Of a stretch of 64,000 nt of DNA, positions 8,469 through 18,742 are shown one piece after another. The notes under the pieces are model-generated. The model was given only the letters and a program-made list of their open reading frames with translations, ran no database searches and was not told the origin of the DNA. Position 1 is the stretch's first letter, and every line of letters starts with the position of its first letter. The position numbers were made by a program, and so were the translations under genes. This stretch comes from Zoogloea sp. (GTDB lineage: Bacteria; Pseudomonadota; Gammaproteobacteria; Burkholderiales; Rhodocyclaceae), in assembly GCA_016703645.1 (NCBI GenBank), contig JADJBR010000010.1, forward strand, positions 620,001-684,000. Reading direction: 5' to 3'.

Positions 8469-9365
8469 TCAGCCGCGCTTGCCGACCAGCACCACCCCGG
8501 CCACCACCAGCACGCCGCCGAGGATCTGGAACAGGCCGATGGGCTCTTCGAGGATCAGCCAGCCCAGGAAGAGGGTGACCACCGGGCCGAGGGTGCCGAT
8601 GAGGGACACCGGCCCGGCGCCCATGCGGCGGATCGCCTCGGACACCATCCACACCGGCAGCACGGTGGAGAACAAGGCCATGGCGCCCGCCAGCAGCATC
8701 ACCGGGGCCGGCTGGATGAGCAGGCCGAGGGGGCGGGTCAGGGCGAAGTGGGCGAGGCACAGCAGACAGGCGGCGGTGCTGGCCCACGCAGTGACCCGGG
8801 CGGCGCCCAGGCGGCCCACGGCCTGACCATTGCCCATCAGGTAGAGGGCATAGGACACGGCGCTGGCAAACACCAGACCACCGCCGATGAGCACGTCGTG
8901 CATGTCGCCGGCCACGTGCAGGTCATGGGCCACCGCCAGGGCAATGCCGGCATAGCACAGGGCGATGGAGCCCATGGCCCGGCGGGTGATGCGCTTGCCC
9001 AGGAAGAGGGCCGACAGCACCACCACCAGGGTCGGGTAGGCAAACAGGATCAGCCGCTCCAGGGCGGCAGAGATGTATTGCAGGCCAAGAAAATCCAGGT
9101 AGCTGGCCAGGTAGTAGCCCGTGAGGCCCAGGCCCAGCATCAGGCCGATGTCGCGCCGGCCCATGGGCTCGGGCTTGCGGCTGCGCTGGTCGTGCCAGCC
9201 CAGGGCGAGGAAGAAAGGCAGCGAGAAACCCATGCGCAGGGCCAGCAGGGTCACCGCATCCACGCCGTAGGGATAGGCCAGCTTGATGAGGATGGCCTTG
9301 AAGGAGAAACCCACTGCGCCGAGGACGGCAAAGAGAAGGCCGATGTGGTTGCCGGGGGAGTTCAT
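8469..9365 (-). CDS. EamA/DMT-family transporter
   Basis: A 298-residue inner-membrane protein with ten predicted hydrophobic segments arranged as two EamA repeats, as in drug/metabolite transporters. Recognisable stretches are the N-terminal GLLFAVLGAVGFSFKAILIK and the C-terminal GPVVTLFLGWLILEEPIGLFQILGGVLVV with the conserved E-P pair. Members export amino acids, metabolites or toxic compounds; the substrate cannot be told from sequence. It is 84 bp upstream of the methylmalonyl-CoA decarboxylase gene on the same strand and may share its transcript. Confidence 0.88.
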   Translation of the reverse strand: MNSPGNHIGLLFAVLGAVGFSFKAILIKLAYPYGVDAVTLLALRMGFSLPFFLALGWHDQRSRKPEPMGRRDIGLMLGLGLTGYYLASYLDFLGLQYISAALERLILFAYPTLVVVLSALFLGKRITRRAMGSIALCYAGIALAVAHDLHVAGDMHDVLIGGGLVFASAVSYALYLMGNGQAVGRLGAARVTAWASTAACLLCLAHFALTRPLGLLIQPAPVMLLAGAMALFSTVLPVWMVSEAIRRMGAGPVSLIGTLGPVVTLFLGWLILEEPIGLFQILGGVLVVAGVVLVGKRG

Positions 9366-9668
9366 GGGGCAGGCGTAGACGGCCGGAGTTCACAGGCCTC
9401 CATTAGGCCAGCCGCGGTTGCTGGGGGGAATGCGTATGTTCCGAGGTGGGGGTTACGGAATGGTGAAGGGTACGAAAGAGCACATCGGGCCTCAGTTCAA
9501 CGGACGGCCCACCCGGAACCATGGCACGGTGCCATATTGACACCACTTTTGACAGGGGCGGTGCCAATATGGCACCATTTGCTACGCACGAGCGACGAGA
9601 GGAGGAGACCATGTGCTAGCACCGCGTTGAGCAGCTTTTATTTCCATTACATAAAGAGAGGTTTTCAA
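9366..9668. promoter_or_regulatory. Control region of the DUF1778-GNAT pair, with two operator-like palindromes
   Basis: A 303-bp gene-free stretch. It holds two 17-bp imperfect palindromes of the same design: GGTGCCATATTGACACC (9528-9544) and GGTGCCAATATGGCACC (9560-9576). Their starts are 32 bp apart, about three helical turns. TTGACA occurs at 9537-9542 and 9549-9554, inside or between them, though no good -10 box could be placed. The layout suits cooperative repression by the ribbon-helix-helix antitoxin. Elsewhere in the stretch nothing stands out. Confidence 0.6.
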
Positions 9669-10004
9669 ATGGCCAACACCAAGTTGCTGGAAGCAGCTTC
9701 AGTTAGCCGGGGGCGTATCACTGCCCGTGTTCCACAGAACGTTATTGAGGTGCTTGAGACTGCCGCGACCATGACCGGCTCCACCCTCAATCAGTTCGTC
9801 ACGCAAGCTGCAATAGAGAAGGCTGAAAGGATTATCGAGAACGAGAGGGTCATCCGGATGTCGGCGGAAACAGCCAGATGGTTCTTCGACCTGATAGACA
9901 ACCCGCCTCCACCTGCACCTGCCCTGGCGGACGCATTCAAGCGTTATCACGCTGGAAAGGTAATAAATGCAGGTTCAAGTTCAACTCTTGACGTCGGCAC
10001 ATGA
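9669..10004 (+). CDS. DUF1778 (TacA-like) antitoxin
   Basis: A 111-residue protein with an N-terminal ribbon-helix-helix segment (RITARVPQNVIEVLETAATM, then TGSTLNQFVTQAAIEKAERI), as in DUF1778/TacA antitoxins. The Pro-rich C-terminal tail (DNPPPPAPALADAFKRY) is the kind of region that wraps the partner toxin. It overlaps the GNAT toxin gene by 38 bp. The ATG at 9669 is preceded by AGAGAGG. Known members bind both the toxin and an operator upstream, matching the paired palindromes seen here. Confidence 0.88.
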   Translation: MANTKLLEAASVSRGRITARVPQNVIEVLETAATMTGSTLNQFVTQAAIEKAERIIENERVIRMSAETARWFFDLIDNPPPPAPALADAFKRYHAGKVINAGSSSTLDVGT

Positions 10005-10473
10005 CAGAGCCAACTTCAGGTGTGGCGAAGTAGATCTGGACAGGTGGCTTGAGACTCAAGCGCTTCAGCAGCAGAGCAAGAACACATCCCGGACATTCGT
10101 CCTCGTCGACGAGGCGAATCCGGAGGCTGTACTTGGATTCTATGCGCTGACGATTTCGCAGGCCGATGGAACAGCCGTCCCCTCGAAGCGCAGCCTGCCA
10201 CAGGTAGTACCCGTCATTAGACTGGGTCGCCTTGCGATCAGGGAAGACCTGCAGGGAAAAGGCTTCCGCCTGGGGGAAATCCTCTTGCTCAATGCGATTG
10301 AGCGCGTCGTGGAAGTATCGAACTTGGGTTCGGGGGTCGCGCTCGTTGTCGATGCCAAACATGACAAAGCGGCGTCGTTCTACCGGAAATATGGGTTCAG
10401 GGCCTCGCCGGACTCGCCATTGATGCTGTACCTCCCCATCTCGGTTTGCCGGGAGCTCGTAATGGCCCCTTAG
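9967..10473 (+). CDS. GNAT acetyltransferase toxin (TacT-like)
   Basis: A 168-residue GNAT-fold protein. TacT/AtaT-type toxins acetylate the amino group of charged tRNAs and stop translation. Visible marks are the N-terminal FRCGEVDLDRWLETQALQQQ, the VIRLGRLAIREDLQGKGFRLG acetyl-CoA loop (R-x2-G-K/x-G variant) and the final Tyr-containing AASFYRKYGF. Length and the 38-bp overlap with a DUF1778 gene fit a type II TA module. The specific target tRNA is not predictable. Confidence 0.88.
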   Translation: MQVQVQLLTSAHDRANFRCGEVDLDRWLETQALQQQSKNTSRTFVLVDEANPEAVLGFYALTISQADGTAVPSKRSLPQVVPVIRLGRLAIREDLQGKGFRLGEILLLNAIERVVEVSNLGSGVALVVDAKHDKAASFYRKYGFRASPDSPLMLYLPISVCRELVMAP

Positions 10474-10501
10474 AGCACTTCTTCGGAACAGGTAAGGATT
10501 C

Positions 10502-10535
10502 CCCCTGCTGTCGAACTGAAGTTTGACAGCAGGGG
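10502..10535. terminator. Hairpin between convergent genes
   Basis: Positions 10502-10512 pair perfectly with 10525-10535 (11 bp, 12-nt loop). It lies between the convergent GNAT toxin and mhpC genes and probably ends transcription from one or both sides. No U tract follows on either strand. Confidence 0.5.
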
Positions 10536-10540
10536 CAAGC

Positions 10541-11404
10541 TCAGTGCGTCAGGAAGTCCAGCACCATGCGGTTGAACTTGTCGGCGTGTTCCCACTGGGC
10601 CCAGTGGCCGCAGCGGTTGAAGATGTGCAGCTCGGCGTTGGGCATGCCCCAGATCAGACGCAGGCCCACGTCCATGGGCACGAAGCGGTCGTCGCGGCCC
10701 CAGATGACCAGGGCCGGGGCGGTGACTTCGCCCAGGCGCGGCCCGAAGTCGGGGAACTGCTTGGGGTTGGCGGCGAGGCTTTTGACGAAGTTGTCCAGGT
10801 GGTCGCGGCGGGCCAGCATATTGTCCAGGCGGGCCTGGAAGAGCTCTTCGGTGAGGCTGCTGCTGTCGAACACGAAGACGGCCATCATCTTCTTGAGGTT
10901 CTCGATGGTGGGCTCGCGGTAGAGGCCCTGGAGCAGCTTGATGCCTTCGGTGGGCATGGGCACGAACTGGCTGGGGCCGCCGGTACCGCCCCCCATCAGC
11001 ACCAGCTTGCCGACCCGCGCCGGGTTGGCGAGGGCAAAGGCCACGGCGCTGTGGCCGCCCATGGAGTTGCCGATGATGTGCACCTTGTCGAGGCCCAGGC
11101 CATCGAGCAGGCCCTTCAGGGCGCGGGCATTCAGATCAGACCGGGAGCCCGTGCACACGATGGGGTCGCTCTTGCTCCAGCCCGGGCAGTCCATGAGGAT
11201 GACCTGGTAGCCGGCATTCACCAGGGGCTCGATGTTGCGGTTGAAGTTGGCCCAGCCGCTGGCACCGGGGCCGGAGCCGTGCAGCATGACCACGGTTTCG
11301 GCGCCTTCACCGGCGATGTTGTAGTGCAGTTGCAGGTCCAGGTCGCCTTCGTGGATGCGGATGAAGCGGCTGGTGGCGGCTTCGGTCAGGGTGGGGGTGC
11401 TCAT
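10541..11404 (-). CDS. mhpC: 2-hydroxy-6-oxonona-2,4-dienedioate hydrolase (MhpC)
   Basis: Alpha/beta-hydrolase that cleaves the meta ring-fission product of 2,3-dihydroxyphenylpropionate to 2-hydroxypentadienoate and succinate. The 287 aa match MhpC length. The nucleophile elbow GNSMGG, the acid in [13 protein letters not shown] and the base in [16 protein letters not shown] are all present, as is the oxyanion region [19 protein letters not shown]. It is the last gene of the minus-strand series, separated from the other mhp genes by the transporter and a hemerythrin gene. That order differs from the compact E. coli mhpABCDFE operon. Confidence 0.93.
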   Translation of the reverse strand: MSTPTLTEAATSRFIRIHEGDLDLQLHYNIAGEGAETVVMLHGSGPGASGWANFNRNIEPLVNAGYQVILMDCPGWSKSDPIVCTGSRSDLNARALKGLLDGLGLDKVHIIGNSMGGHSAVAFALANPARVGKLVLMGGGTGGPSQFVPMPTEGIKLLQGLYREPTIENLKKMMAVFVFDSSSLTEELFQARLDNMLARRDHLDNFVKSLAANPKQFPDFGPRLGEVTAPALVIWGRDDRFVPMDVGLRLIWGMPNAELHIFNRCGHWAQWEHADKFNRMVLDFLTH

Positions 11405-11441
11405 GGGGGTGTCCTTTCAATCCGTTGGGGGTGCGGGCGGG

Positions 11442-12023
11442 TCAGCCTTCGTAGGGGCCGGCGCCGAAGCCGATGGGCGGGGGCGCCGAGGCCACCAGTT
11501 TCGAGAAGATGGCGGCGAAATCCTCGCCGGGCAGGCTGCCCATATTGTTGCCCATGGCCGCCAGCTCGGCGTCGATCTCGGCCCAGTCCTCAGGGGTGAA
11601 GTGCTTGCGCAGCAGGGGCAGGATCTCGCGCTCTTCCAGGATCATGTGGTTGCGGTAGAACTCGGCGTAGGTGTCGAAGGCCGCCGACAGGCCGGCCACG
11701 TCGGCCGGGTTCTTCTCGAAGGCGTCCAGGGCCTTGTCCAGCAGGGCGATACGTTCGGCGGTGCCGGCGTGCTGGCGGAAGAGCTTGTCGAGCAGCTCCC
11801 GGCCCTCGTCGGTGCGGGCGGCCAGGCGGCCGAAGAGCAGCCGGTCTTCCTTGGGGTGATGCTGCTGCTCGGGGTAGGCCTCCAGATAGTCCACCATGCC
11901 GCGCAGCAGCTTGATGTCGGGCTTGAGACGGCCGGCACCGATCTCCTTGAGCATGAAGCGGACGGCGTGGAGGATGGCCGCCAGGGATTGGTGTTCGTCC
12001 GCCAGGACTTGCAGTGCGCGCAT
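11442..12023 (-). CDS. Hemerythrin HHE-domain protein
   Basis: A 193-residue all-helical protein with hemerythrin-like His/Glu motifs (DEHQSLAAILHAVR, HHPKEDRLLF, RQHAGTAERI, RNHMILEEREILPLL) that would hold a di-iron site. These proteins bind O2, NO or act in iron handling. The ATG at 12023 follows CGGAGACACGCCC and sits 20 bp after the livF stop, so it is preferred to an upstream TTG. A di-iron or O2-binding protein next to an oxygenase pathway is suggestive, but its link to aromatic degradation is inference. Confidence 0.85.
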   Translation of the reverse strand: MRALQVLADEHQSLAAILHAVRFMLKEIGAGRLKPDIKLLRGMVDYLEAYPEQQHHPKEDRLLFGRLAARTDEGRELLDKLFRQHAGTAERIALLDKALDAFEKNPADVAGLSAAFDTYAEFYRNHMILEEREILPLLRKHFTPEDWAEIDAELAAMGNNMGSLPGEDFAAIFSKLVASAPPPIGFGAGPYEG

Positions 12024-12043
12024 GGGCGTGTCTCCGTTTGAGT

Positions 12044-12799
<756 letters not shown>

Positions 12800-13006
12800 C
12801 GCAGTTCTCCAAGGCGCTGCAGACCACCCGCAGCCGATGAAACGTCAGGGCGCAGGCCGCGCACGGCCGCTCCGAAGCGGCCGGCCTGCCCCCCAGTGGG
12901 GGGGTGAGGAAGGGAATTCATGGCGCACTGCGCCATGCCTGCCGAACGGGCCGGCTGTGCAAAGCTGGCCCTCCATGCCGCAGGCGCATCGGGGGGCGTA
13001 TTTCAT
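12800..13006. other. Hairpin-rich gap inside the transporter gene series
   Basis: A 207-bp gap between the livM-livG fusion and livF, unusual because the neighbouring junctions overlap or are short. It contains an 8-bp stem (12864-12871 with 12876-12883), a C6/G6 hairpin (12889-12894 with 12898-12903) and a 17-bp palindrome ATGGCGCA-C-TGCGCCAT (12920-12936). Together these may reduce or process the downstream message. Confidence 0.45.
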
Positions 13007-14836
13007 TCAGACACCTCCCAGGTAGGCTTCGAGCACGGCCGGGTCCTGCTGGACTTCTTCCGGCAGGCCCTCGGCGATCTTCTCGCCAAACTCCATCACC
13101 ACCACCCGATCCACCAGGTTCATCACGAAGTCCATGTCGTGCTCGACGATGAGCACCGCCATGCCCTCGGACTTGAGACGCCGGAGCAGCTCGGAGAGGG
13201 CCTGCTTCTCCTTCAGACGCAGGCCGGCGGCGGGCTCGTCGAGGAGCAGCAGGCAGGGGTCGGAGCACAGGGCGCGGGCGATCTCGAGGATGCGCTGCTG
13301 GCCCAGGGCCAGGCTGCCGGCCTCGGTGTGCATGAACTCGCCCAGGCCCACCCGCTCCACCTGGATGGCAGCCTCGCGCAGCAGGCGGGCCTCGTCGGCC
13401 CGGTCGAGGCGCCAGGCGGCGGGCAGCACGCCCCGGCTGCCGCGCATGTGGGCGCCGATGGCCACGTTCTCGAGCACGCTCATCTTCGGCAGCAGGCGCA
13501 CATGCTGGAAGGTGCGGCTCATGCCCAGGGCGGCGATCTCCCGGGAGCTATGGCCGGCCACCGACTTGCCGCGGAACAGCACCTCGCCGGAGGTGGGCGT
13601 ATCCACGCCGGAGAGCTGGTTGAACATGGTGCTCTTGCCGGCGCCATTGGGGCCGATCAGGGCCAGGATCTCACCGGCCTTGACCGACAGGCTCATGGCA
13701 TTGTTGGCCACCAGGCCGCCGAACCGGCGGGTCACCTCGCGGGCTTCCAGGATGGTCTCGCCGTGGGGCGGCTGGGCCTTCTTCGGCAGGGGCTCGGCCT
13801 TCGGGTCGATCTGCTTGGGCTCGGCCCGCACCGGCACCAGCCGGGCCAGCAGCGGCCACAGGCCGTCGCGGGCGCGGTGCAGCACGATGATCATCATCAA
13901 ACCAAAGACGATCACTTCGTAATGGCCGGCCGAACCGAAGAGCTTGGGCAGGATGTCCTGCAGCCACTGCTTGAGCACGGTGATGACCCCAGCCCCCACC
14001 AGCGCCCCCCACACCTGCCCTGCCCCGCCGACCACCGCCATGAAGAGGTATTCGATGCCGATGTGCAAGCCGAAGGGGGTGGGATTCACGAAACGCTGCA
14101 GGTGGGCATACAGCCAGCCTGCAGCACAGGCCTGCAGGGCCGCCAGCACGAAGATCACCATGCGCGCCCGGGACGTATCCACGCCCATGGACTCGGCCAT
14201 CACGATGCCCCCCTTGAGGGCGCGAATGGCCCGCCCCTCGCGGGAGTCCAGCAGGTTGCGGGTGGTGAACAGCGCCACCAGCACGAACAGCCAGACCAGG
14301 TAGTAGTAGTGGCGATTGTCGAGCAGGGCAAAGCCGAACAGGGTGATCGGCGGCAGGTTGGACAGGCCGGCGTGGCCGCCCAGGAACTCCATGTTGCCGA
14401 ACAGGAAGTACAGGCTGATGCCCCAGGCCATGGTGCCCAGGGGCAGGTAGTGGCCCGACAGTTTGAGGGTCACCGAGCCGAGCACGATGGCCACCGTAGC
14501 GGTGAGCAGCAGGCCCAGCACCAGCGCCGCCCACGGCGACGCACCGGTGAAGCCCAGCCAGGCCGGCAGCTCGGGCGTGGTGGTGAGCCAGGCGGTGGTG
14601 TAGGCGCCGAGGCCCACAAAGGCCGCCTGCCCGAAGCTGGTCAGCCCGCCCACACCGGTGAGCAGCACCAGGCCCAGGGCCACCAGCGCCGACAGCCCCA
14701 CGTAGTTGAGCAGGGTGACGTAGAACTCCGGCAGCACCAGCGGCGCCAGCACCACCATCACCAGGAAGACCGCCAGCACATGGCGGGAACGGAGCAGGCT
14801 CATGCCCGGCGCCGCAGCAACAGAACGGGTGTTCAT
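13007..14836 (-). CDS. LivM-LivG fusion: ABC permease joined to ATPase
   Basis: A 609-residue protein. The first ~330 residues are a LivM-type membrane domain with about ten hydrophobic segments and the [17 protein letters not shown] motif. After a charged linker ([17 protein letters not shown]) comes a LivG-type ATPase with Walker [10 protein letters not shown] near residue 395 and Walker [12 protein letters not shown]. Fused permease-ATPases occur in the HAAT family, so this is likely functional and not an artefact. The ATG at 14836 has an ideal GGAGGAAGAAG site and overlaps the livH stop (ATGA). Confidence 0.9.
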   Translation of the reverse strand: MNTRSVAAAPGMSLLRSRHVLAVFLVMVVLAPLVLPEFYVTLLNYVGLSALVALGLVLLTGVGGLTSFGQAAFVGLGAYTTAWLTTTPELPAWLGFTGASPWAALVLGLLLTATVAIVLGSVTLKLSGHYLPLGTMAWGISLYFLFGNMEFLGGHAGLSNLPPITLFGFALLDNRHYYYLVWLFVLVALFTTRNLLDSREGRAIRALKGGIVMAESMGVDTSRARMVIFVLAALQACAAGWLYAHLQRFVNPTPFGLHIGIEYLFMAVVGGAGQVWGALVGAGVITVLKQWLQDILPKLFGSAGHYEVIVFGLMMIIVLHRARDGLWPLLARLVPVRAEPKQIDPKAEPLPKKAQPPHGETILEAREVTRRFGGLVANNAMSLSVKAGEILALIGPNGAGKSTMFNQLSGVDTPTSGEVLFRGKSVAGHSSREIAALGMSRTFQHVRLLPKMSVLENVAIGAHMRGSRGVLPAAWRLDRADEARLLREAAIQVERVGLGEFMHTEAGSLALGQQRILEIARALCSDPCLLLLDEPAAGLRLKEKQALSELLRRLKSEGMAVLIVEHDMDFVMNLVDRVVVMEFGEKIAEGLPEEVQQDPAVLEAYLGGV

Positions 14837-15864
14837 TCTTCTTCCTCCACGTGGTGGGAAGTGAGCGAACGCCACATCAGGACGGGGATGATCAGGGTGA
14901 ACACGATCACGTCCTTGAAGGCGCTCGCCCAGAAGGACGAGAAGGATTCGAGCAGGCCCACCAGCACCGCGCCGCCCGCCGCCAGCGGATAGCTGGCGAG
15001 GCCGCCGATGATGGCCGCGACGAAGCCCTTGAGGCCGATCAGGAAGCCGCTGTCGTAATAGATGGTGGTCAGGGGCGCCACCAGCAGGCCGGACAGGGCA
15101 CCGATCAGGGCCGCGAAGAAGAAGGTCTGGCGGCCGGCCAGGGCCGGGGAGATGCCCATCAGACGCGCGCCGTTGCGGTTGATGGCGGTGGCCCGCAGGG
15201 CCTTGCCGCCCAGGGTGCGGTCAAAGTACAGGTAGAGGGCCACGATCAGCAGCACCGAGGCGGCCAGCACCACCAGCGTGTGTCCGCCCACCACCAGGGA
15301 GCCGATCTCGAACTGGGCCTCGCTGAACGGCAGGGTGCGCGAGCCTTCCGGCCCGAAGATCAAGAGGCCGATGCCCACCATCAGCAGGTGCAGGGCCACG
15401 GCCACGATGAGCAGCACCAACACCGGCGCTTCGGCCACGGGCTGAAAGGCCACCCGGTAGATCATGGGGCCCAGGGGCACCACGATGCCCAGCACCAGCA
15501 GGCCCTTGGCCACCTGGGGCAGGGCCTGCAGGGGCAGCACCCACAGCAGGCCGGCCAGCACCGCCGGATAGAGCAGGTTCCACAGGGCGGACTTGCCCAA
15601 CTGACGACGCGCCGCCGCACCACCAAGCAGGTCGGCGGCAAAGGTCAGCGCCCCGGCCCCCAGCAGCAGCCACACGGTGCCGGGGAAATGGCCGGCTTCC
15701 AGCGCCGCCATGGTGAGCGCCCCCCAGGCGAGGAATTCGCCCTGGGGAATGAAGATGATCCGGGTGACGGCAAAGACCAGGACCAGGGCCAGGGCCAGCA
15801 GGGCGTAGATGGCCCCGTTGGTGATCCCGTCCTGCCCGAGCAATGCGAATATTTCGGCATCCAT
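14833..15864 (-). CDS. livH: ABC transporter permease, LivH type
   Basis: A 343-residue inner-membrane permease of the branched-chain amino acid/HAAT family, with about eight to nine hydrophobic segments and the family marks [20 protein letters not shown] at the N-terminus and [14 protein letters not shown] (coupling region) later. Somewhat longer than E. coli LivH (308 aa) because of an inserted hydrophobic segment after residue 60. The ATG at 15864 follows AGGAGTCCGTTC. It is the first gene after a terminator that closes the mhp series, so it may have its own promoter. Confidence 0.9.
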   Translation of the reverse strand: MDAEIFALLGQDGITNGAIYALLALALVLVFAVTRIIFIPQGEFLAWGALTMAALEAGHFPGTVWLLLGAGALTFAADLLGGAAARRQLGKSALWNLLYPAVLAGLLWVLPLQALPQVAKGLLVLGIVVPLGPMIYRVAFQPVAEAPVLVLLIVAVALHLLMVGIGLLIFGPEGSRTLPFSEAQFEIGSLVVGGHTLVVLAASVLLIVALYLYFDRTLGGKALRATAINRNGARLMGISPALAGRQTFFFAALIGALSGLLVAPLTTIYYDSGFLIGLKGFVAAIIGGLASYPLAAGGAVLVGLLESFSSFWASAFKDVIVFTLIIPVLMWRSLTSHHVEEEE

Positions 15865-15930
15865 GAACGGACTCCTGCAGCCGCTTGCCGCACCCGCCTG
15901 GCGGGGCCGCAAACGGCCGGAAAGATCGGC

Positions 15931-15959
15931 AATAAGAAAAGGCGGAGCGCGGCCCCGCC
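15931..15959 (-). terminator. Rho-independent terminator after mhpE
   Basis: Read on the minus strand, GGCGGGG-CCGCG-CTCCGCC (15959-15941, one G-T pair) is followed by TTTTCTTATT. It begins 7 bp after the mhpE stop and separates the mhp genes from livH. Confidence 0.7.
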
Positions 15960-15965
15960 CCTGCG

Positions 15966-16996
15966 TCAGACAGCCAGGCCGCGTTCCCGCGCCATGGAGA
16001 TGGCCGTGTCCTCGATCATGTCCTCCTGCCCGCCCACCATGCCGCGGCGGCCCAGCTCCACCAGGATGTCCCGGGCCGGCACGCCGTACTTGACGCTGGC
16101 GCGCTTGGCGAAGAGCAGGAAGGAACCATACACCCCGGCATAGCCCAGGGTCAGGGCGTCCCGGTCGATGCGGATCGGGAAGTCCATGATCGGCACCACC
16201 AGGTCTTCGGCCACGTCGGTGATCTTGGCCACATCCACGCCGGTCTCGATGCCCATCAGGTCGGCCACGGCGATGAAGACTTCCATCGGGGTGTTGCCGG
16301 CCCCGGCGCCCAGTCCGGCGGCAGCGGCGTCGATGCGCGTGGCGCCCACTTCGATGGCGGCGATGCTGTTGGCCACGCCCATGGCCAGGTTGTGGTGGCC
16401 GTGAAAGCCCAGCTCGGTCTCGGGCTTGAGGGCTTCGCGCACGGCGCCCAGGCGGGCCTTGACGCCGTCGGGCAGCAGGTGGCCGGCCGAGTCGGTGATG
16501 TAGATGCAGTTGGCGCCGTAGCCTTCCATCAACTTGGCTTGCTTGACCAGACCTTCGGGGCTGTTCATGTGGCTCATCATCAGGAAGCCGACGGTGTCCA
16601 TGTCGAGCTTTCTGGCCAGGGTGATGTGCTGTTCGGACACATCGGCCTCGGTGCAGTGGGTGGCGACGCGGATGGTGTTCACCCCAAGGTCGCGGGCCAT
16701 GCGCAGGTGATCGACGGTGCCGATGCCGGGCAGCAGCAGGGCCGAGACCTTGGCCTGCTTCATGCGCGGGATGACGGCGCCCAGGTATTCCTCGTCGGTG
16801 TGGGCCGGGAAGCCGTAGTTCACCGAGCTGCCCCCAGGCCGTCGCCGTGGGTGACTTCGATCAGCGGTATGCCGGCTTCGTCGAGCCCGGTGGCGATGCT
16901 GATCATCTGGTCGAGGGACATGAGGTGACGCTTGGGGTGCATGCCGTCCCGCAGGGTCATGTCGTGGACGGTGACTTTCTTGCCTTTGAGTTCCAT
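15966..16996 (-). pseudogene. mhpE: 4-hydroxy-2-oxovalerate aldolase MhpE, one-base frameshift
   Basis: MhpE splits 4-hydroxy-2-oxopentanoate into pyruvate and acetaldehyde. The gene starts at ATG 16996 ([20 protein letters not shown]) and reads normally for about 55 residues to THGDGLG. There a run of five G (plus-strand C at 16831-16835) stands where family members need six to encode [13 protein letters not shown]. The frame then hits TGA; the remaining 285 codons ([15 protein letters not shown] to the end) are open in the next frame. Everything else (TLRDG metal and substrate loop, GFHGHHN metal ligands) is intact, so the damage is one missing base. Either a recent mutation, a reversible slip in the G run, or a sequencing error. 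A GTG restart at 16823 would lack the TLRD active-site part. Confidence 0.85.
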
Positions 16997-17006
16997 GGCG
17001 ATTTCC

Positions 17007-17921
17007 TTAGGCGGAGACGGGTTCGAGCGTGAGGCTGCCGGCCAGGATTTCTTCGGCGAACATCTCGGCGGTGCGGGCGGCGGCGGCGGTCATGATGTCC
17101 AGGTTGCCGGCGTACTTGGGCAGGTAGTCGCCCAGGCCTTCGACTTCCAGGTACACCGAGACGCGGTTGCCGTCGAACACCGGGCCGTTGACCAGGCGGT
17201 AGCCGGGCACGTACTTCTGCACTTCCTTGATCATCTCGGCGATGGATTCGCGGATCGCGTCCTGTTGCGGTTCGCCTTCGGTGAGGCAATGGACAGTGTC
17301 GCGCATCATGAGCGGCGGTTCGGCCGGGTTGATAATGATGATGGCCTTGCCCTTCTTGGCGCCGCCCACCTTCTCGACGGCGCCCGCGGTGGTGCGGGTG
17401 AATTCGTCGATGTTCTTGCGGGTGCCGGGGCCGGCGCTCTTGCTGGAGACGGTGGCGACGATCTCGCCGTAGGCCACGGGCTGGACGCGGGAGATGGCGG
17501 CGACCATGGGGATGGTGGCCTGGCCACCGCAGGTGACCATGTTGACGTTCATCTCCCGTTGACCCACGTGCTGCTTGAGGTTCACCGGCGGCACGCAGAA
17601 GGGGCCGATGGCGGCGGGGGTGAGGTCGATCATCAGCACGCCAAGGGCGTTGAGCTTGCGGCTGTTCTCGGCATGGACGTAGGCGCTGGTGGCGTCGAAG
17701 GCGATCTGCACGCCATCGGCGAGCACGTGGGGCAAGAGGCCATCCACGCCCTCGGCGGTGGTCTTGATGCCCATCTCGCGGGCACGCTTGAGGCCGTCGG
17801 AGTCGGGGTCGATGCCCACCATCCACACCGGCTCCAGCACCGGGCTACGCTGCAGCTTGGCCAGCAGGTCGGTGCCAATGTTGCCGGGCCCGATCAGGGC
17901 GCATTTGATTTTCTGGGTCAT
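17007..17921 (-). CDS. mhpF: Acetaldehyde dehydrogenase, CoA-acylating (MhpF)
   Basis: Converts acetaldehyde to acetyl-CoA with NAD+, normally in a channelled complex with MhpE. The 304 aa fit the family. Seen: nucleotide-binding [12 protein letters not shown] near the N-terminus, the catalytic Cys in [12 protein letters not shown], and [15 protein letters not shown]. The ATG at 17921 follows CAAGAGAGAATTGCC. It ends 10 bp before the mhpE start. Since mhpE is frameshifted, the partner aldolase may be missing or supplied elsewhere. Confidence 0.94.
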   Translation of the reverse strand: MTQKIKCALIGPGNIGTDLLAKLQRSPVLEPVWMVGIDPDSDGLKRAREMGIKTTAEGVDGLLPHVLADGVQIAFDATSAYVHAENSRKLNALGVLMIDLTPAAIGPFCVPPVNLKQHVGQREMNVNMVTCGGQATIPMVAAISRVQPVAYGEIVATVSSKSAGPGTRKNIDEFTRTTAGAVEKVGGAKKGKAIIIINPAEPPLMMRDTVHCLTEGEPQQDAIRESIAEMIKEVQKYVPGYRLVNGPVFDGNRVSVYLEVEGLGDYLPKYAGNLDIMTAAAARTAEMFAEEILAGSLTLEPVSA

Positions 17922-17950
17922 GGCAATTCTCTCTTGTTGGGTAGGGCGGA

Positions 17951-18742
17951 TCAGGCGAACAGGGCCGTGACGCTGCCGAGGCCTTCGACGCTGACATCGA
18001 AGCGCTCGCCCGGCCGGACGCTGACCATGGGGCCGAGGGCGCCGGTGAGCACGATGTCGCCGGCCAGCAGAGGGCGGCCGCAGCGCACCATCACGTCGGC
18101 CAGCCACACGGCGGCGTTGAGGGGGCTGCCCAGGCAGGCGCGGCCGTTGCCCCGGGAGACCACCTCCTCGCCCCGGCGCATTTCCATGGCGCAGGCGGTG
18201 AGATCCACATCCTGCAGCCGGCGCGGCTGGCCGCCGAGCACGAAGAGGCCACTGGAGGCGTTGTCGGCCACGGTATCGACGAAGCGGATGTTCCAGTTCT
18301 CGATGCGGCTGTCGACGATCTCGATGGCCGGCAGCACGTACTCGGTGGCGCGGATGAGGTCGGCGTAGGTGTGACGCTCGTGGGTCAGGTCGCGACCGAT
18401 GACCAGGGCCACCTCGGCCTCGACCTTGGGCTGGATCAGGCGGCCGAGGGCCACCGGCTCGCCGTCGCCCACGGCCATGTCGGCAAACAGCATGCCGAAG
18501 TCGGGCTGATCGACCCCCAGCTGGGCCTGCACGGCCAGGGAGGTGAGGCCGATCTTGCGCCCCACCAGGCGGCGGCCTTCGGCCAGCCAGGCGCAGGTGT
18601 TGGCCTCCTGGACGGCGTAGGCACCGTCCTGGTCGGCGTGGCGCAGGCGATCGCGCAGGGGGGCGATGGTGTGGCCGCCGGCGGCCGCTGCCTTGAGCAG
18701 CGCCGCCGCGGCTTCCGTGCCGAGCAGGGAAGCGTCGCTCAT
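17951..18742 (-). CDS. mhpD: 2-keto-4-pentenoate hydratase (MhpD)
   Basis: Adds water to 2-hydroxypenta-2,4-dienoate to give 4-hydroxy-2-oxovalerate. A 263-residue member of the fumarylacetoacetate hydrolase superfamily, with [21 protein letters not shown], the metal-binding acidic residues in [14 protein letters not shown] and [11 protein letters not shown]. The ATG at 18742 shares one base with the stop of the upstream binding-protein gene (TGATG), showing translational coupling in the operon. Confidence 0.93.
   Translation of the reverse strand: MSDASLLGTEAAAALLKAAAAGGHTIAPLRDRLRHADQDGAYAVQEANTCAWLAEGRRLVGRKIGLTSLAVQAQLGVDQPDFGMLFADMAVGDGEPVALGRLIQPKVEAEVALVIGRDLTHERHTYADLIRATEYVLPAIEIVDSRIENWNIRFVDTVADNASSGLFVLGGQPRRLQDVDLTACAMEMRRGEEVVSRGNGRACLGSPLNAAVWLADVMVRCGRPLLAGDIVLTGALGPMVSVRPGERFDVSVEGLGSVTALFA

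Noticed and set aside
13007-14836. LivM-LivG fusion as an assembly error
   Set aside because: The linker is open and continuous, both domains are complete, and such fusions exist in the HAAT family.
12920-14992. 690-codon plus-strand open frame opposite the permease-ATPase fusion
   Set aside because: Low-complexity His/Gln/Gly-rich translation mirroring a well-conserved minus-strand gene.
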